Source: CAVSWT01 sp963746735 | GTDB taxonomy: Bacteria > Bacteroidota > Ignavibacteria > Ignavibacteriales > Ignavibacteriaceae | NCBI GenBank assembly: GCA_963746735.1 | Contig: CAVVCO010000022.1 | Coordinates: forward strand, 62,001 to 126,000 | DNA length: 64,000 bases | Reading direction: 5' to 3' | Shown: positions 1-8,576 of the stretch, one piece after another | How the letters are laid out: each line of letters begins with the position of its first letter | Numbering within the stretch: the first letter of the stretch is position 1 | Notes under the pieces: model-generated | Database searches by the model: none | Told to the model about the DNA's origin: nothing | The model's input: only the letters and a program-made list of their open reading frames with translations | Translations under genes and position numbers: made by a program

Positions 1-1
1 C

Positions 2-319
2 ATTGACAAAGGGAAAATTTTAATGGAAGGCAGCCGCGAGTCAATCTTGAATGGAAGCAGTGAGAAAATAATTGAGTTTTCACTTGAAGGAGATTATCAC
101 AAAACTAGTTCTTTAATTAAGAATGATTCTAATTTCAAAATAGAGTGGGATGATGCAAATAGAAATGGAATTATTGTTTTAAATAATTTTGATAAAGAAT
201 TACCAGAATTTTTAAATTACTTAAAATCAAAAAATATTCAGCTTAAAAATTTTGAAAGCCGAAAAAAAACTCTAGATGACCTATTCACATCATTAACGGG
301 AAGACATCTTGATGAGTAA
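2..319 (+). CDS. ABC exporter ATP-binding protein, C-terminal part (5' end outside window)
   Basis: The reading frame is open from the first bases of the window, so only about 105 C-terminal residues are present. It begins IDKGKILMEG, which resembles the segment just after the H-loop of ABC ATPases, where a 'D.G+i..G' stretch precedes the C-terminal tail. The Walker motifs and signature lie upstream and cannot be checked. The C-terminal part (DDLFTSLTGRHLDE) looks like the end of drug/antibiotic-type ABC-2 ATPases. The stop codon overlaps the start of the permease gene, so the two are translationally coupled subunits of one exporter. Family assignment rests mostly on this context; the substrate is unknown. 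Confidence 0.75.
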   Translation: MDKGKILMEGSRESILNGSSEKIIEFSLEGDYHKTSSLIKNDSNFKIEWDDANRNGIIVLNNFDKELPEFLNYLKSKNIQLKNFESRKKTLDDLFTSLTGRHLDE

Positions 320-1448
320 CGTTTTTAAAAAGCAGCAATTATTTGCTTTGTTTATCGTTCATGCTAAAATTATAATGCGCGAACCGTCGGTTTTATTTTG
401 GGGAATAGTCTTCCCTATTCTTATGGCTCTTGGACTTGGATTGGCTTTCACTCAAAAGAAAGAAGTAGTGCATAACATTGCAATAGTTCAAAATCAAAAA
501 GATAATTCGGAAAATAGAATCAATAAATTTGAAGCATTTCTTCAGAATAAAACAAATAAAATAAAAAGTGGAAACGAAAATAAATTAGTTTACAGGCTCA
601 TCATTAAGGATGACAAATTAGGTAATTCTATTTATAATTTTCAAAGGGATGGTTGGAAAGATGCAATTGTTCAATTGAAGCGCGGCGAAATAAGTTTAAT
701 TATTGAAGAAACTGATGGGAATATAAAATATCATTTTGATCCTGTAAATCCCGACGCTCATTTAACATATCTTAGTCTTTCAGCAATTATTAATAATGTA
801 AACACAGTTAATAATAATAGTGAAAGTATTGAACCACTTACATTGCAAGGAACACGCTATATTGATTTTTTAATTCCAGGCCTAATCGCAATGGGAATTA
901 TGATGTCTTCTGTTTGGGGACTTGGTTATGGAATTATTGAAACAAGAAATAAAAAGCTTTTAAGAAGAATGATTGCTACACCGATGAGAAAATCTTATTT
1001 CCTCATTTCGTTAATCTCTGTAAGATTGATTATGAATTTTGTTGAAGCTGTTCTTTTGTTTCTATTTTCATATTTCGTTTTTGGAATTACAATTCAAGGA
1101 AATATTACTGCTCTTATATTAATTTTTATTGCCGGCAGTATAGGCTTTGCCGGAATTGCTATTATGATTGCCTCAAGGACTTCAAACACTGAAGTCGGTA
1201 ACGGTTTAATTAATGCAGTTATTACACCAATGATTGTGTTATCTGGAATATTCTTCAGTTATCATAATTTCCCGGATTGGGCAATAAGATTTATAAAAAT
1301 TCTTCCCTTAACATTGCTTGCAGATGGAGTAAGAAGCATTTTTATAGAAGGTGCCGGTTTTGCTGAAACTGCACTTCCCTTTTTTGTGTTGGTTTCGATG
1401 GGAATAATCTTTTTTGCCGTCGGGCTAAAAACATTTAAATGGCATTAA
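312..1448 (+). CDS. ABC-2 type transporter permease
   Basis: A 378-residue membrane subunit of an ABC-2 exporter. One membrane helix near residues 20-45 (VLFWGIVFPILMALGLGLAF) is followed by an extracytoplasmic region of about 130 residues, then five or so helices from about residue 185 to the end. This is the usual layout of the ABC-2 membrane family (drug, antibiotic or polysaccharide exporters). The ATG at 312 overlaps the stop region of the ATPase gene; a TTG at 309 is also in frame but less likely. No accessory gene suggests a substrate. Confidence 0.88.
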   Translation: MSNVFKKQQLFALFIVHAKIIMREPSVLFWGIVFPILMALGLGLAFTQKKEVVHNIAIVQNQKDNSENRINKFEAFLQNKTNKIKSGNENKLVYRLIIKDDKLGNSIYNFQRDGWKDAIVQLKRGEISLIIEETDGNIKYHFDPVNPDAHLTYLSLSAIINNVNTVNNNSESIEPLTLQGTRYIDFLIPGLIAMGIMMSSVWGLGYGIIETRNKKLLRRMIATPMRKSYFLISLISVRLIMNFVEAVLLFLFSYFVFGITIQGNITALILIFIAGSIGFAGIAIMIASRTSNTEVGNGLINAVITPMIVLSGIFFSYHNFPDWAIRFIKILPLTLLADGVRSIFIEGAGFAETALPFFVLVSMGIIFFAVGLKTFKWH

Positions 1449-1450
1449 AT

Positions 1451-1579
1451 CTAATGCATTCTTAAAATAAATCCACCTTTATGATATTGATATTCCCCAC
1501 GGTTTTTATATCTTACAAGAGTTAGCAGCCCTGCAAAAATCAATAATAATATTACTCTAATTTGAAGAGTTAAAACCAT
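1451..1579 (-). CDS. possible small single-helix membrane protein
   Basis: A 42-codon open frame on the minus strand in the gap between the ABC permease and the ion-transport operon. Its predicted product starts MVLTLQIRVILLLIFAGLLT, a plausible membrane helix, and continues with a basic, aromatic tail (RYKNRGEYQYHKGG). There is no clear ribosome binding site and no recognised family. It ends 3 bases from the convergent permease stop. It could equally be a chance frame in AT-rich DNA. Confidence 0.3.
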   Translation of the reverse strand: MVLTLQIRVILLLIFAGLLTLVRYKNRGEYQYHKGGFILRMH

Positions 1580-1740
1580 TTAGCTTAAATTTCATCATAA
1601 AAATAAAGTTATTCAGAAATTCTGTTTACATAATTTTTTGATTAAATTTATGCAATAATATTATGGGTTACTATGTTTGAATATTTTTTGCCTCTAAAAA
1701 GAAGTTTAATTTGATTTTACTTGATACAAATAAACACTAA

Positions 1741-2985
1741 ATGACTCCCTTAATTGTTTTTCTAATCATTTTAATTTTAGGTTACGTAAGCACAAACCTG
1801 GTATTTAAAAAAATACAAAGCCGGTTTTACGTCCCATCCGGCATTGAATATATTTTTTTAGGAATATTAATTGGCCCGTCATTTTCAAACTGGATTACTA
1901 AAACCTTCCAGATAAATTACCCTGAAATAATTACTCACGATATTTTACTTCAGCTTAGCCCGGGAATTTCTGCTGCAATTGGATTTGTTGGCTTGGCTTA
2001 TGGATTAAAGTTCAAATTCAAAGATTTGTCAAAAGTTGAGCCTGAACATTTTCGACTAACTTTCGCTGATATATCATTTAGTATAATATTAATGGGCGGT
2101 GCTTCTTTTGGAATTCTTTACTACACATTTTTTAACGGGAAAAATCTTCTTGAAATAATTGCTGCGTCTTATGCACTAAGTGTGATGGGCGGAGTTACGT
2201 CCCATTTTATAATAGATGCAGTTATCAAACGCTACAAGATTAAAGGGAAGATTTCTACCGCATTAAGTAACGTCTCAGTGTTAAATGTTAATTTCAATAT
2301 TTTTATATATGGAATTTTATTCAGCGTTATTCATTTAGGAGCAAGTGAAAAAGTCAATTTATCCCCTACTGAATGGATTGTAGTCAGTATTTTACTTGCC
2401 GTAATAATTGGAATATTATTTTTTATTTTTATAGGACGCGAACAGGATGAAAACAAATTATTTGTTGCTGTTTTAGGAATAGCAATATTCACAAGCGGTG
2501 TAGCGTACTTTTTAAATTTTTCACCATTGTATATGAATTTTATCCTTGGGGTAATTCTAACTAATCTTTCAAAAATAAGTGATAAGATTGATGCTTCACT
2601 AAACAGACTTCTCCATCCTTTTGGAATTTTAATAGTAATCATGGCAGGTTTTTATTGGGTTCCAACCGGGCTTTGGGTTTTTATAGCAGCTGTATTAGGT
2701 TTTATAATTTTAAGATTTTATACAAAAAAAATTGCCGGGTATTTAGCGTACAAATCTGCTTTTGACCAGGATAAGCTTCATTTTGAAATTGGACGAGGTT
2801 TGTTCTCTTCAGATATTATCGTAGCAGCTATGATAATTGATTATGTTAATGTCTATCAGAATCAATTTACTCCAATTGTTTTAAGCTGTGTGCTTTCATC
2901 TTTAATTCTCTATTCTGTCATTGGATTTTCAACAACTAAAAATTATTTAGTAGATGTTGGTGAAATTACTGGAGAGAAGAAATGA
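1741..2985 (+). CDS. CPA2-like cation:proton antiporter membrane protein
   Basis: A 414-residue polytopic membrane protein with about 11-12 hydrophobic helices and no soluble domain. Features of the Kef/CPA2 family are visible but degenerate: an N-terminal IEYIFLGILIGPSFSN segment resembles the family's 'P.viGYLlaGillGP' motif, and NFSPLYMNFILGVILTN resembles the later 'SpalGAFlaGl' helix. It likely moves monovalent cations against protons across the inner membrane (family knowledge). Its last four bases overlap the next gene (ATGA), which encodes another antiporter, so a two-subunit transporter is possible. It is first in an operon with MscS and KtrBA. Confidence 0.72.
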   Translation: MTPLIVFLIILILGYVSTNLVFKKIQSRFYVPSGIEYIFLGILIGPSFSNWITKTFQINYPEIITHDILLQLSPGISAAIGFVGLAYGLKFKFKDLSKVEPEHFRLTFADISFSIILMGGASFGILYYTFFNGKNLLEIIAASYALSVMGGVTSHFIIDAVIKRYKIKGKISTALSNVSVLNVNFNIFIYGILFSVIHLGASEKVNLSPTEWIVVSILLAVIIGILFFIFIGREQDENKLFVAVLGIAIFTSGVAYFLNFSPLYMNFILGVILTNLSKISDKIDASLNRLLHPFGILIVIMAGFYWVPTGLWVFIAAVLGFIILRFYTKKIAGYLAYKSAFDQDKLHFEIGRGLFSSDIIVAAMIIDYVNVYQNQFTPIVLSCVLSSLILYSVIGFSTTKNYLVDVGEITGEKK

Positions 2986-5900
2986 TTGCAATTCTTAGAA
3001 AGCTCTCCATAATAATTTTACTGTTCGCCGTTTTTATTTTCATACAATTAATTCAGGTAGAATCAACTGCTGTTGTTAATGCTAAAACTTTGGTCGTTTT
3101 AGGATTTTTAATTCTTGCTTCCTTTACTCTTGGTGAGATTTTATCTCTTATCAAATTGCCAAAAGTAATCGGCTATTTATTAATTGGAATAATCTTCGGC
3201 CCATATTCTGCTGCGGTGTTGGGTATACATCTGCTTGAAGTATTAAGTCTTGATGTAATTAAACAATTAGACCTTGTTGTAAGTGTTACTTTAAGCATTA
3301 TCGCTTTAACAGCCGGGATGGAATTAAAGATAAGCGGTATTAAAGATTTGATAAAACCAATTTCGTTAATTCTACTGTTCAAAACTGTTTTGATTTTTAT
3401 ATTAGTAACTGCGGTAGTATTTATACTCGCGCCTATTATACCTTTTCTCTCACATGCTAATTCAAATTATATTCTGGCTGCCGGATTGATTTTGTCAGTT
3501 ATTGCACTTGGAACTTCTATCGAATTAATTTTAGTTGTTCAGAATGAAACTAAGGCTAAAGGAAGATTTATAGATTTAATTTTAAGCACTTCAATTGTTA
3601 AAGATGTCTTAGTTATATTGTTGTTAGCATTAGTACTAGCTATATCTTCGGCATTAGTTTTTCCACAAGGCAAAATTGAAGGTGGAATATTTCTTGACCT
3701 CGGCAAGGAACTTTTATTGTCAATTATTTTTGGAGGATCGTTAGGCGGACTAACAATTCTATATCTCAAATATATTCACAAAGAACTTCTGCTTTTTATT
3801 TTAGCTCTAGTAGTTTTCGGTAGTGAACTTTCAACAAATTTTCACCTTGAGACTTTAGTGGTATTTGTTACTGCCGGTTTTATAGTTCAAAATTTCTCTA
3901 AATTTGGTGAAGATTTTCATCCTTCGCTTCAAAAACTTTCGCTTCCAATTTTTATTACTTTTTTCACTGTAATTGGAGCATCTATTAACTTTTTGTCAAT
4001 TCAGAATATGTTAATAATTGGATTGGCAATATTTATTATCCGCGGAATTGCACTTTACTTCTCAATTAAACTTGCGGCAAAAATTTCAAAAGAAAATTTA
4101 TCAATTCAAAAAAACGCATGGATGGGATTCCTTCCAATCGGCGGATTAATGCTGGGCCTTTCCATTGTCATTGGCGAAACTTTGCCTGGACTTGGTTCTC
4201 AATTAAAGGATTTAATTACAACAGTTGTCGCTTTGAATTTATTCGTGGGGCCGATTCTTCTTAAAATTGGAATTAATTTAGATAACAAATCATCTGAAGT
4301 TCCTGAAGAAGAAGAAATTATTGAAGAAGAAAAAATAATTTCTAAAGAAATTCAGGATAAAATAACAGTCAAGAAAAAAATAGCGGAGATAAAAACAAAA
4401 TTCGCCGAACCTAATTTTGCCGATACGGAATTAAACAGGTCACTATTCGGAATACTGTTTAAGATTTATCAAATTTTAAAAGACTTCGATAAAAAATTTA
4501 TCTATTTCAGAAGTGAAGAATCGCTTGAACTTGTAATCAGTTTTACTGAAAAATATACGGATGAATATATTAGACTTAAAGGAGTCTTGGTTAAATCAAA
4601 TATAACTTCGGCTGAAATAAAAGAAGAACTGCTTATTACTAAAAAAACTCTTTCCGATTGGATAATTCAGCTTTGCGATGAACGCAAAACCGGTGAAAAA
4701 AATATTGTTTCTTTGGAACCGCTAATTAAAGATCTTTTTATTTCTTTGGTTGATTTAACTGATGGACTTCAATCTAAATTAATAGTAAATCTTGAACCTG
4801 AATTTTATGAAAAAGATGGTGATGATAAATTAAAGGCAAAATTTTCAAAATTTTCAACCAGGCTTTCAACTCGTTTTAACAAACTTCTAAACAAAAAGTA
4901 TATTCCTCAGAGAGAAATCAATTATAAAAATTTAACAAGATATTATTTGGTTGGAGAGTCATCCGGCGAAATTTTAGAGACAGTTAATCTTGTTGGAAAT
5001 GAACGTTTGACTACTTTAAGAAAAATAAGAGCTTTGTACACCGATTTGCTTAAATACTTTGATGAGCTTACTGAAATAGCTGTAGCAGAGAAAGATAACA
5101 TGGCATTATCAACGTTATTGCTCGCAAAATTTGATGAGCTTCATAATCAGTTTGTTAATGAGATGAATATTTATCAATCGGAAATAAATGAAACTACATC
5201 TGAAATAAGCACAAGATTGAAGTATGCTCTCGCTAATCCATTTAATAAGCTAATAACGACATTAAAAGTCGCGGGAACTTTTAAATACAATAAAAGAGAT
5301 TTCCGATTCTCAAAAGTTTTTAATGAAAGTGAGATTCAAAAAGAAAATGCGCTTCAAACAATCCGTTACTGGGTTAATTACTATATAGGATTTTTAGGTT
5401 TATTTCAGAAAGAAGCTTACACTAATAAAATAAAAGTTCAACTAAGCCAGTTGGTAAATAAATCACTTGTGAATATTTCTGATGAAATAAATTTCAGTTT
5501 AAGGTCAGTAAGTAATGAATTGAATAAGAATATCAATGCTTTCAAGAAAAACATTAGGGAAACAAATAAGAACGAAAATATAAAACTAAAAGATTATTTA
5601 CAGTCATCTAGAAATTTAATTTTTATAAATTCAATTAATAAGCATACCCATTCACTTGATGAAATATTTAGAAGCAAAAGAATGAATATGCTGATTGAAA
5701 ATTTAATTGCAGAATTTTCAAAAATATCACAGCAGCTTCCTGAAAAATTGTTGCTGTTGGAAGATTCGGATTTACACTTGAAAGAAAGGCTGCCTGAATT
5801 CAAAGACCTGCATGCCGTCCCTTTAAAAGAAATTGCTCATTCATTTTTAGAGAAGAAACTTCCAAGAGAAATTGGTGAAATAAATGAGCTTCTTATAAAT

Positions 5901-7502
5901 CATTTAAATATAACTTTGTCCGAGCTAAATAACTTCCCTACTATCGTAAACTTTCATATTAACACTGCAATTAAAGAACTTGAAAATAATGATGAGACCG
6001 GTTTTGAAATTGCGGTTGACCTTGCAAATTCACTTTCTGAAAAACTGCAGGAAAGACTAGGCCAGCTCAATCAGCAAATTGACAGACTTGAGCAAAATGT
6101 AAATCAAAAGATTGTTGAGAAAGTTAATATCAGTATTACTCATATAAATGAACTGATTATTGACAGCTCATTGCGTCATGTAAATATGTATATCGGTAAA
6201 GAAGCGACAAAACAAAAATTCATCAAAACAGTAGGAAAGCAGCAAAATAAGTTTAAAGATTCGCTAAAAAAATATTTAATAATAATAAAAAGCAATTACG
6301 ACTTATACTTTAAAACATTTGTGAATACTATCTTGGTTGATCTAAAATTAGTAACTCCTAAAGAAGCAGAATACCAAACTGAAGATGCATATTTAAACCA
6401 AGATAAACTTCAAAATCTCCCTTTTATATACAGAAAATTATTTGACGGAACCCCACTTGAAAGTAATGATTTCTTTATAGGACAAGAAGAATTAACAAAT
6501 AAAGTTAAATCTGCTTTGAATGATTTTAACCATAGCAAATCTTCTTCTATAATTATAATCGGAGAGCCTGGCAGCGGTAAAAAGAGCTTGATAAATACTG
6601 TGATTACAAATTCACTTAAAGATAAAGATATACTTCAATATCAGTTTAAAAATACAATCTCTAATAATGAAGAGCTTTTAAAAGTTTTTTCAAATCTTTT
6701 AGGCTATAACAGAACAGTTTCATTTGATGAGCTCCTGGTTTACTTCAATGATAAATCGAGAAAGAAAATTATTGTATTAGAAAATATAAACAAGCTTTTT
6801 ATTAACCAGGTAAATGGGTTTTCAGCTTTGAAAAATTTCATCTATCTTGTTTCAATGACAAATAGAAATGTATTATGGCTGTGCTCAATTGGTAAACATC
6901 CATGGATATTTTTGAAATCCAATTTTGAATTGGAATCTGCATTTAAATACAAAATTGTTACTGAGGACCTGCACAAAAAAGATATTAAATCAATTATACT
7001 AAGCAGGCATGGCGCAACCGGTTACGGACTAAAATTTTTACCTTCAGAAATGCGGCAGTTCAGCAATAAAATATTTAAAGCAAAAACAGAAAAAGAAGAG
7101 CAGGAAAAACTATCAGTGGAATTCTTCAAGAAGCTTGAAGAATATTCTGAAGGAAATATAATTTCGGCTATGTATTATTGGCTGCAGTCGATTGATTCTG
7201 TTAAAGGAAATTTGATTACAATTAAACCGCCAAGAAAATTGGTTATAGGAATTCTAAATAACATTGATCCGGTTTATCTTTTAACACTTGCAACGATCTT
7301 AATTCATGGATGGATTACTGACAAAGAACATTCAAAAATTTATAATATGCCTATAGAGAAAAGCCGAGAAATATTAAATTATTTAGCTTCGCTTAATCTT
7401 ATTTACCACGATCAATTTGAAATGTACAGCTACAAATATTTTCTTAATAAGTTTGTATTTCGTTCTGTTGAAAAAGAATTAATTAAAAGGAATATATTTT
7501 AA
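2982..7502 (+). CDS. giant cation:proton antiporter fused to coiled-coil region and P-loop ATPase
   Basis: A 1506-residue single open frame. Residues about 1-435 are a CPA2 (Kef-type) antiporter: LPKVIGYLLIGIIFGP near residue 60, IALTAGMELK near 107, and STSIVKDVLVILLLAL with the expected membrane acid at D208. From about 440 to 1160 follows a long charged, Leu/Glu/Lys-rich region, probably coiled coil, with no recognisable domain. Residues about 1165-1506 contain a Walker A motif, GEPGSGKKS at 1194-1202, a Walker-B-like KKIIVLEN ending near E1267, and a C-terminal helical or winged-helix-like part, as in AAA/STAND ATPases. Typical Kef proteins are 400-600 residues and end in RCK domains. The ATPase may gate the transporter (inference). 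Confidence 0.82.
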   Translation: MIAILRKLSIIILLFAVFIFIQLIQVESTAVVNAKTLVVLGFLILASFTLGEILSLIKLPKVIGYLLIGIIFGPYSAAVLGIHLLEVLSLDVIKQLDLVVSVTLSIIALTAGMELKISGIKDLIKPISLILLFKTVLIFILVTAVVFILAPIIPFLSHANSNYILAAGLILSVIALGTSIELILVVQNETKAKGRFIDLILSTSIVKDVLVILLLALVLAISSALVFPQGKIEGGIFLDLGKELLLSIIFGGSLGGLTILYLKYIHKELLLFILALVVFGSELSTNFHLETLVVFVTAGFIVQNFSKFGEDFHPSLQKLSLPIFITFFTVIGASINFLSIQNMLIIGLAIFIIRGIALYFSIKLAAKISKENLSIQKNAWMGFLPIGGLMLGLSIVIGETLPGLGSQLKDLITTVVALNLFVGPILLKIGINLDNKSSEVPEEEEIIEEEKIISKEIQDKITVKKKIAEIKTKFAEPNFADTELNRSLFGILFKIYQILKDFDKKFIYFRSEESLELVISFTEKYTDEYIRLKGVLVKSNITSAEIKEELLITKKTLSDWIIQLCDERKTGEKNIVSLEPLIKDLFISLVDLTDGLQSKLIVNLEPEFYEKDGDDKLKAKFSKFSTRLSTRFNKLLNKKYIPQREINYKNLTRYYLVGESSGEILETVNLVGNERLTTLRKIRALYTDLLKYFDELTEIAVAEKDNMALSTLLLAKFDELHNQFVNEMNIYQSEINETTSEISTRLKYALANPFNKLITTLKVAGTFKYNKRDFRFSKVFNESEIQKENALQTIRYWVNYYIGFLGLFQKEAYTNKIKVQLSQLVNKSLVNISDEINFSLRSVSNELNKNINAFKKNIRETNKNENIKLKDYLQSSRNLIFINSINKHTHSLDEIFRSKRMNMLIENLIAEFSKISQQLPEKLLLLEDSDLHLKERLPEFKDLHAVPLKEIAHSFLEKKLPREIGEINELLINHLNITLSELNNFPTIVNFHINTAIKELENNDETGFEIAVDLANSLSEKLQERLGQLNQQIDRLEQNVNQKIVEKVNISITHINELIIDSSLRHVNMYIGKEATKQKFIKTVGKQQNKFKDSLKKYLIIIKSNYDLYFKTFVNTILVDLKLVTPKEAEYQTEDAYLNQDKLQNLPFIYRKLFDGTPLESNDFFIGQEELTNKVKSALNDFNHSKSSSIIIIGEPGSGKKSLINTVITNSLKDKDILQYQFKNTISNNEELLKVFSNLLGYNRTVSFDELLVYFNDKSRKKIIVLENINKLFINQVNGFSALKNFIYLVSMTNRNVLWLCSIGKHPWIFLKSNFELESAFKYKIVTEDLHKKDIKSIILSRHGATGYGLKFLPSEMRQFSNKIFKAKTEKEEQEKLSVEFFKKLEEYSEGNIISAMYYWLQSIDSVKGNLITIKPPRKLVIGILNNIDPVYLLTLATILIHGWITDKEHSKIYNMPIEKSREILNYLASLNLIYHDQFEMYSYKYFLNKFVFRSVEKELIKRNIF

Positions 7503-7506
7503 TAGC

Positions 7507-8541
7507 TTGAAATCATTAATAAAAATATTGCCTCTTCTTTTTTTAACTGTATCTATTTATCCGCAGGAGCTTGATACACTTTTAAATAATACTGTCCAAG
7601 ATTTCCTTTTACAAGACACAATTTATGTTACAAGATTAGAAACTACTTATGTAGCGAAGCCTGAAACGGTTCTAATTAAATCCGAAAAGGCGGTTAAGAA
7701 AGATACAAGTAAAGTTAAGACAATTGTTGGTACGCCAAAGACGACTAAAACTCAGCCTACAGGTTCTTTTCTCAATCAATTAAAAATTGTCGGCCAAATT
7801 ACATTTTGGACAGTGCTTGAAATAATTTTTATAATTCTATTTGGATTTTTACTCATCAAGCTTTTAGACATATTAAAGAATTCCCCTCTTGTAAAAGAGA
7901 GGTTGAGTATTCTTCAATCCTTATTTATTGCAGTTCGTGCCTTTATTTGGCTTTTTATAATTTATTCAATTTTGAATTTGGTTTTAGGTGATACTAAAGA
8001 GATTACATTAATAATTATTATAGTAGCAATAGTAATTATCGGTGTTTCGCTTATCCCTTTAATTAAAAATTTTATCGGTGGAATATTTATTTCTGTAGTT
8101 CGCCCTTTTGAAAAAGGAAGCTTCATAAAAATTCTAGAACATGACGGCGAAGTTCAAAGTATTGGCTGGAGATCGACTAAAATAATTAGCGGCGATAATA
8201 ATTTTGTTTTCATTCCGAACTCTCTATTCTTAACAAACAGTGTTGAAAACATTAATATTGGGAAAAGAGAACAGCTAATTACTTTGGAGTTTGAATTCCC
8301 TTTCACTTATGAAAGCCGTTTTATTGTTTCACTGTTAAAAGATGCAGCTATATCATCGCCTTATACGTTCAGTAAAAAAGAAGCAAAAGTTTATTTATCA
8401 AAATCAGATTTCATAAATGAAATTAATAAGTATCAAGTTAATTTGTATTTGTTTGATACGCGTTATGAAAATGAGTTAATAGATTCAATTAATAATTATT
8501 TATTAATTGAATTAAATAATAAAGGTTCAAAACATGAATAA
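7507..8541 (+). CDS. MscS-family mechanosensitive ion channel
   Basis: A 344-residue protein. It starts at TTG, chosen because the product then opens with a signal-peptide-like segment (MKSLIKILPLLFLTVSIYPQ) and AAAGGAA lies about 14 bases upstream. A linker of about 70 residues is followed by four hydrophobic helices (about 95-195) and an MscS beta domain: IKNFIGGIFISVVRPFEKGS, then GEVQSIGWRSTKI and FIPNSLFL. MscS channels release ions and small solutes when membrane tension rises on hypo-osmotic shock. It starts 4 bases after the antiporter-ATPase gene and precedes KtrB, so the operon covers both potassium import and emergency release. Confidence 0.88.
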   Translation: MKSLIKILPLLFLTVSIYPQELDTLLNNTVQDFLLQDTIYVTRLETTYVAKPETVLIKSEKAVKKDTSKVKTIVGTPKTTKTQPTGSFLNQLKIVGQITFWTVLEIIFIILFGFLLIKLLDILKNSPLVKERLSILQSLFIAVRAFIWLFIIYSILNLVLGDTKEITLIIIIVAIVIIGVSLIPLIKNFIGGIFISVVRPFEKGSFIKILEHDGEVQSIGWRSTKIISGDNNFVFIPNSLFLTNSVENINIGKREQLITLEFEFPFTYESRFIVSLLKDAAISSPYTFSKKEAKVYLSKSDFINEINKYQVNLYLFDTRYENELIDSINNYLLIELNNKGSKHE

Positions 8542-8576
8542 TATTTTAGTATTAATCTTTATATAATTAATTACGA

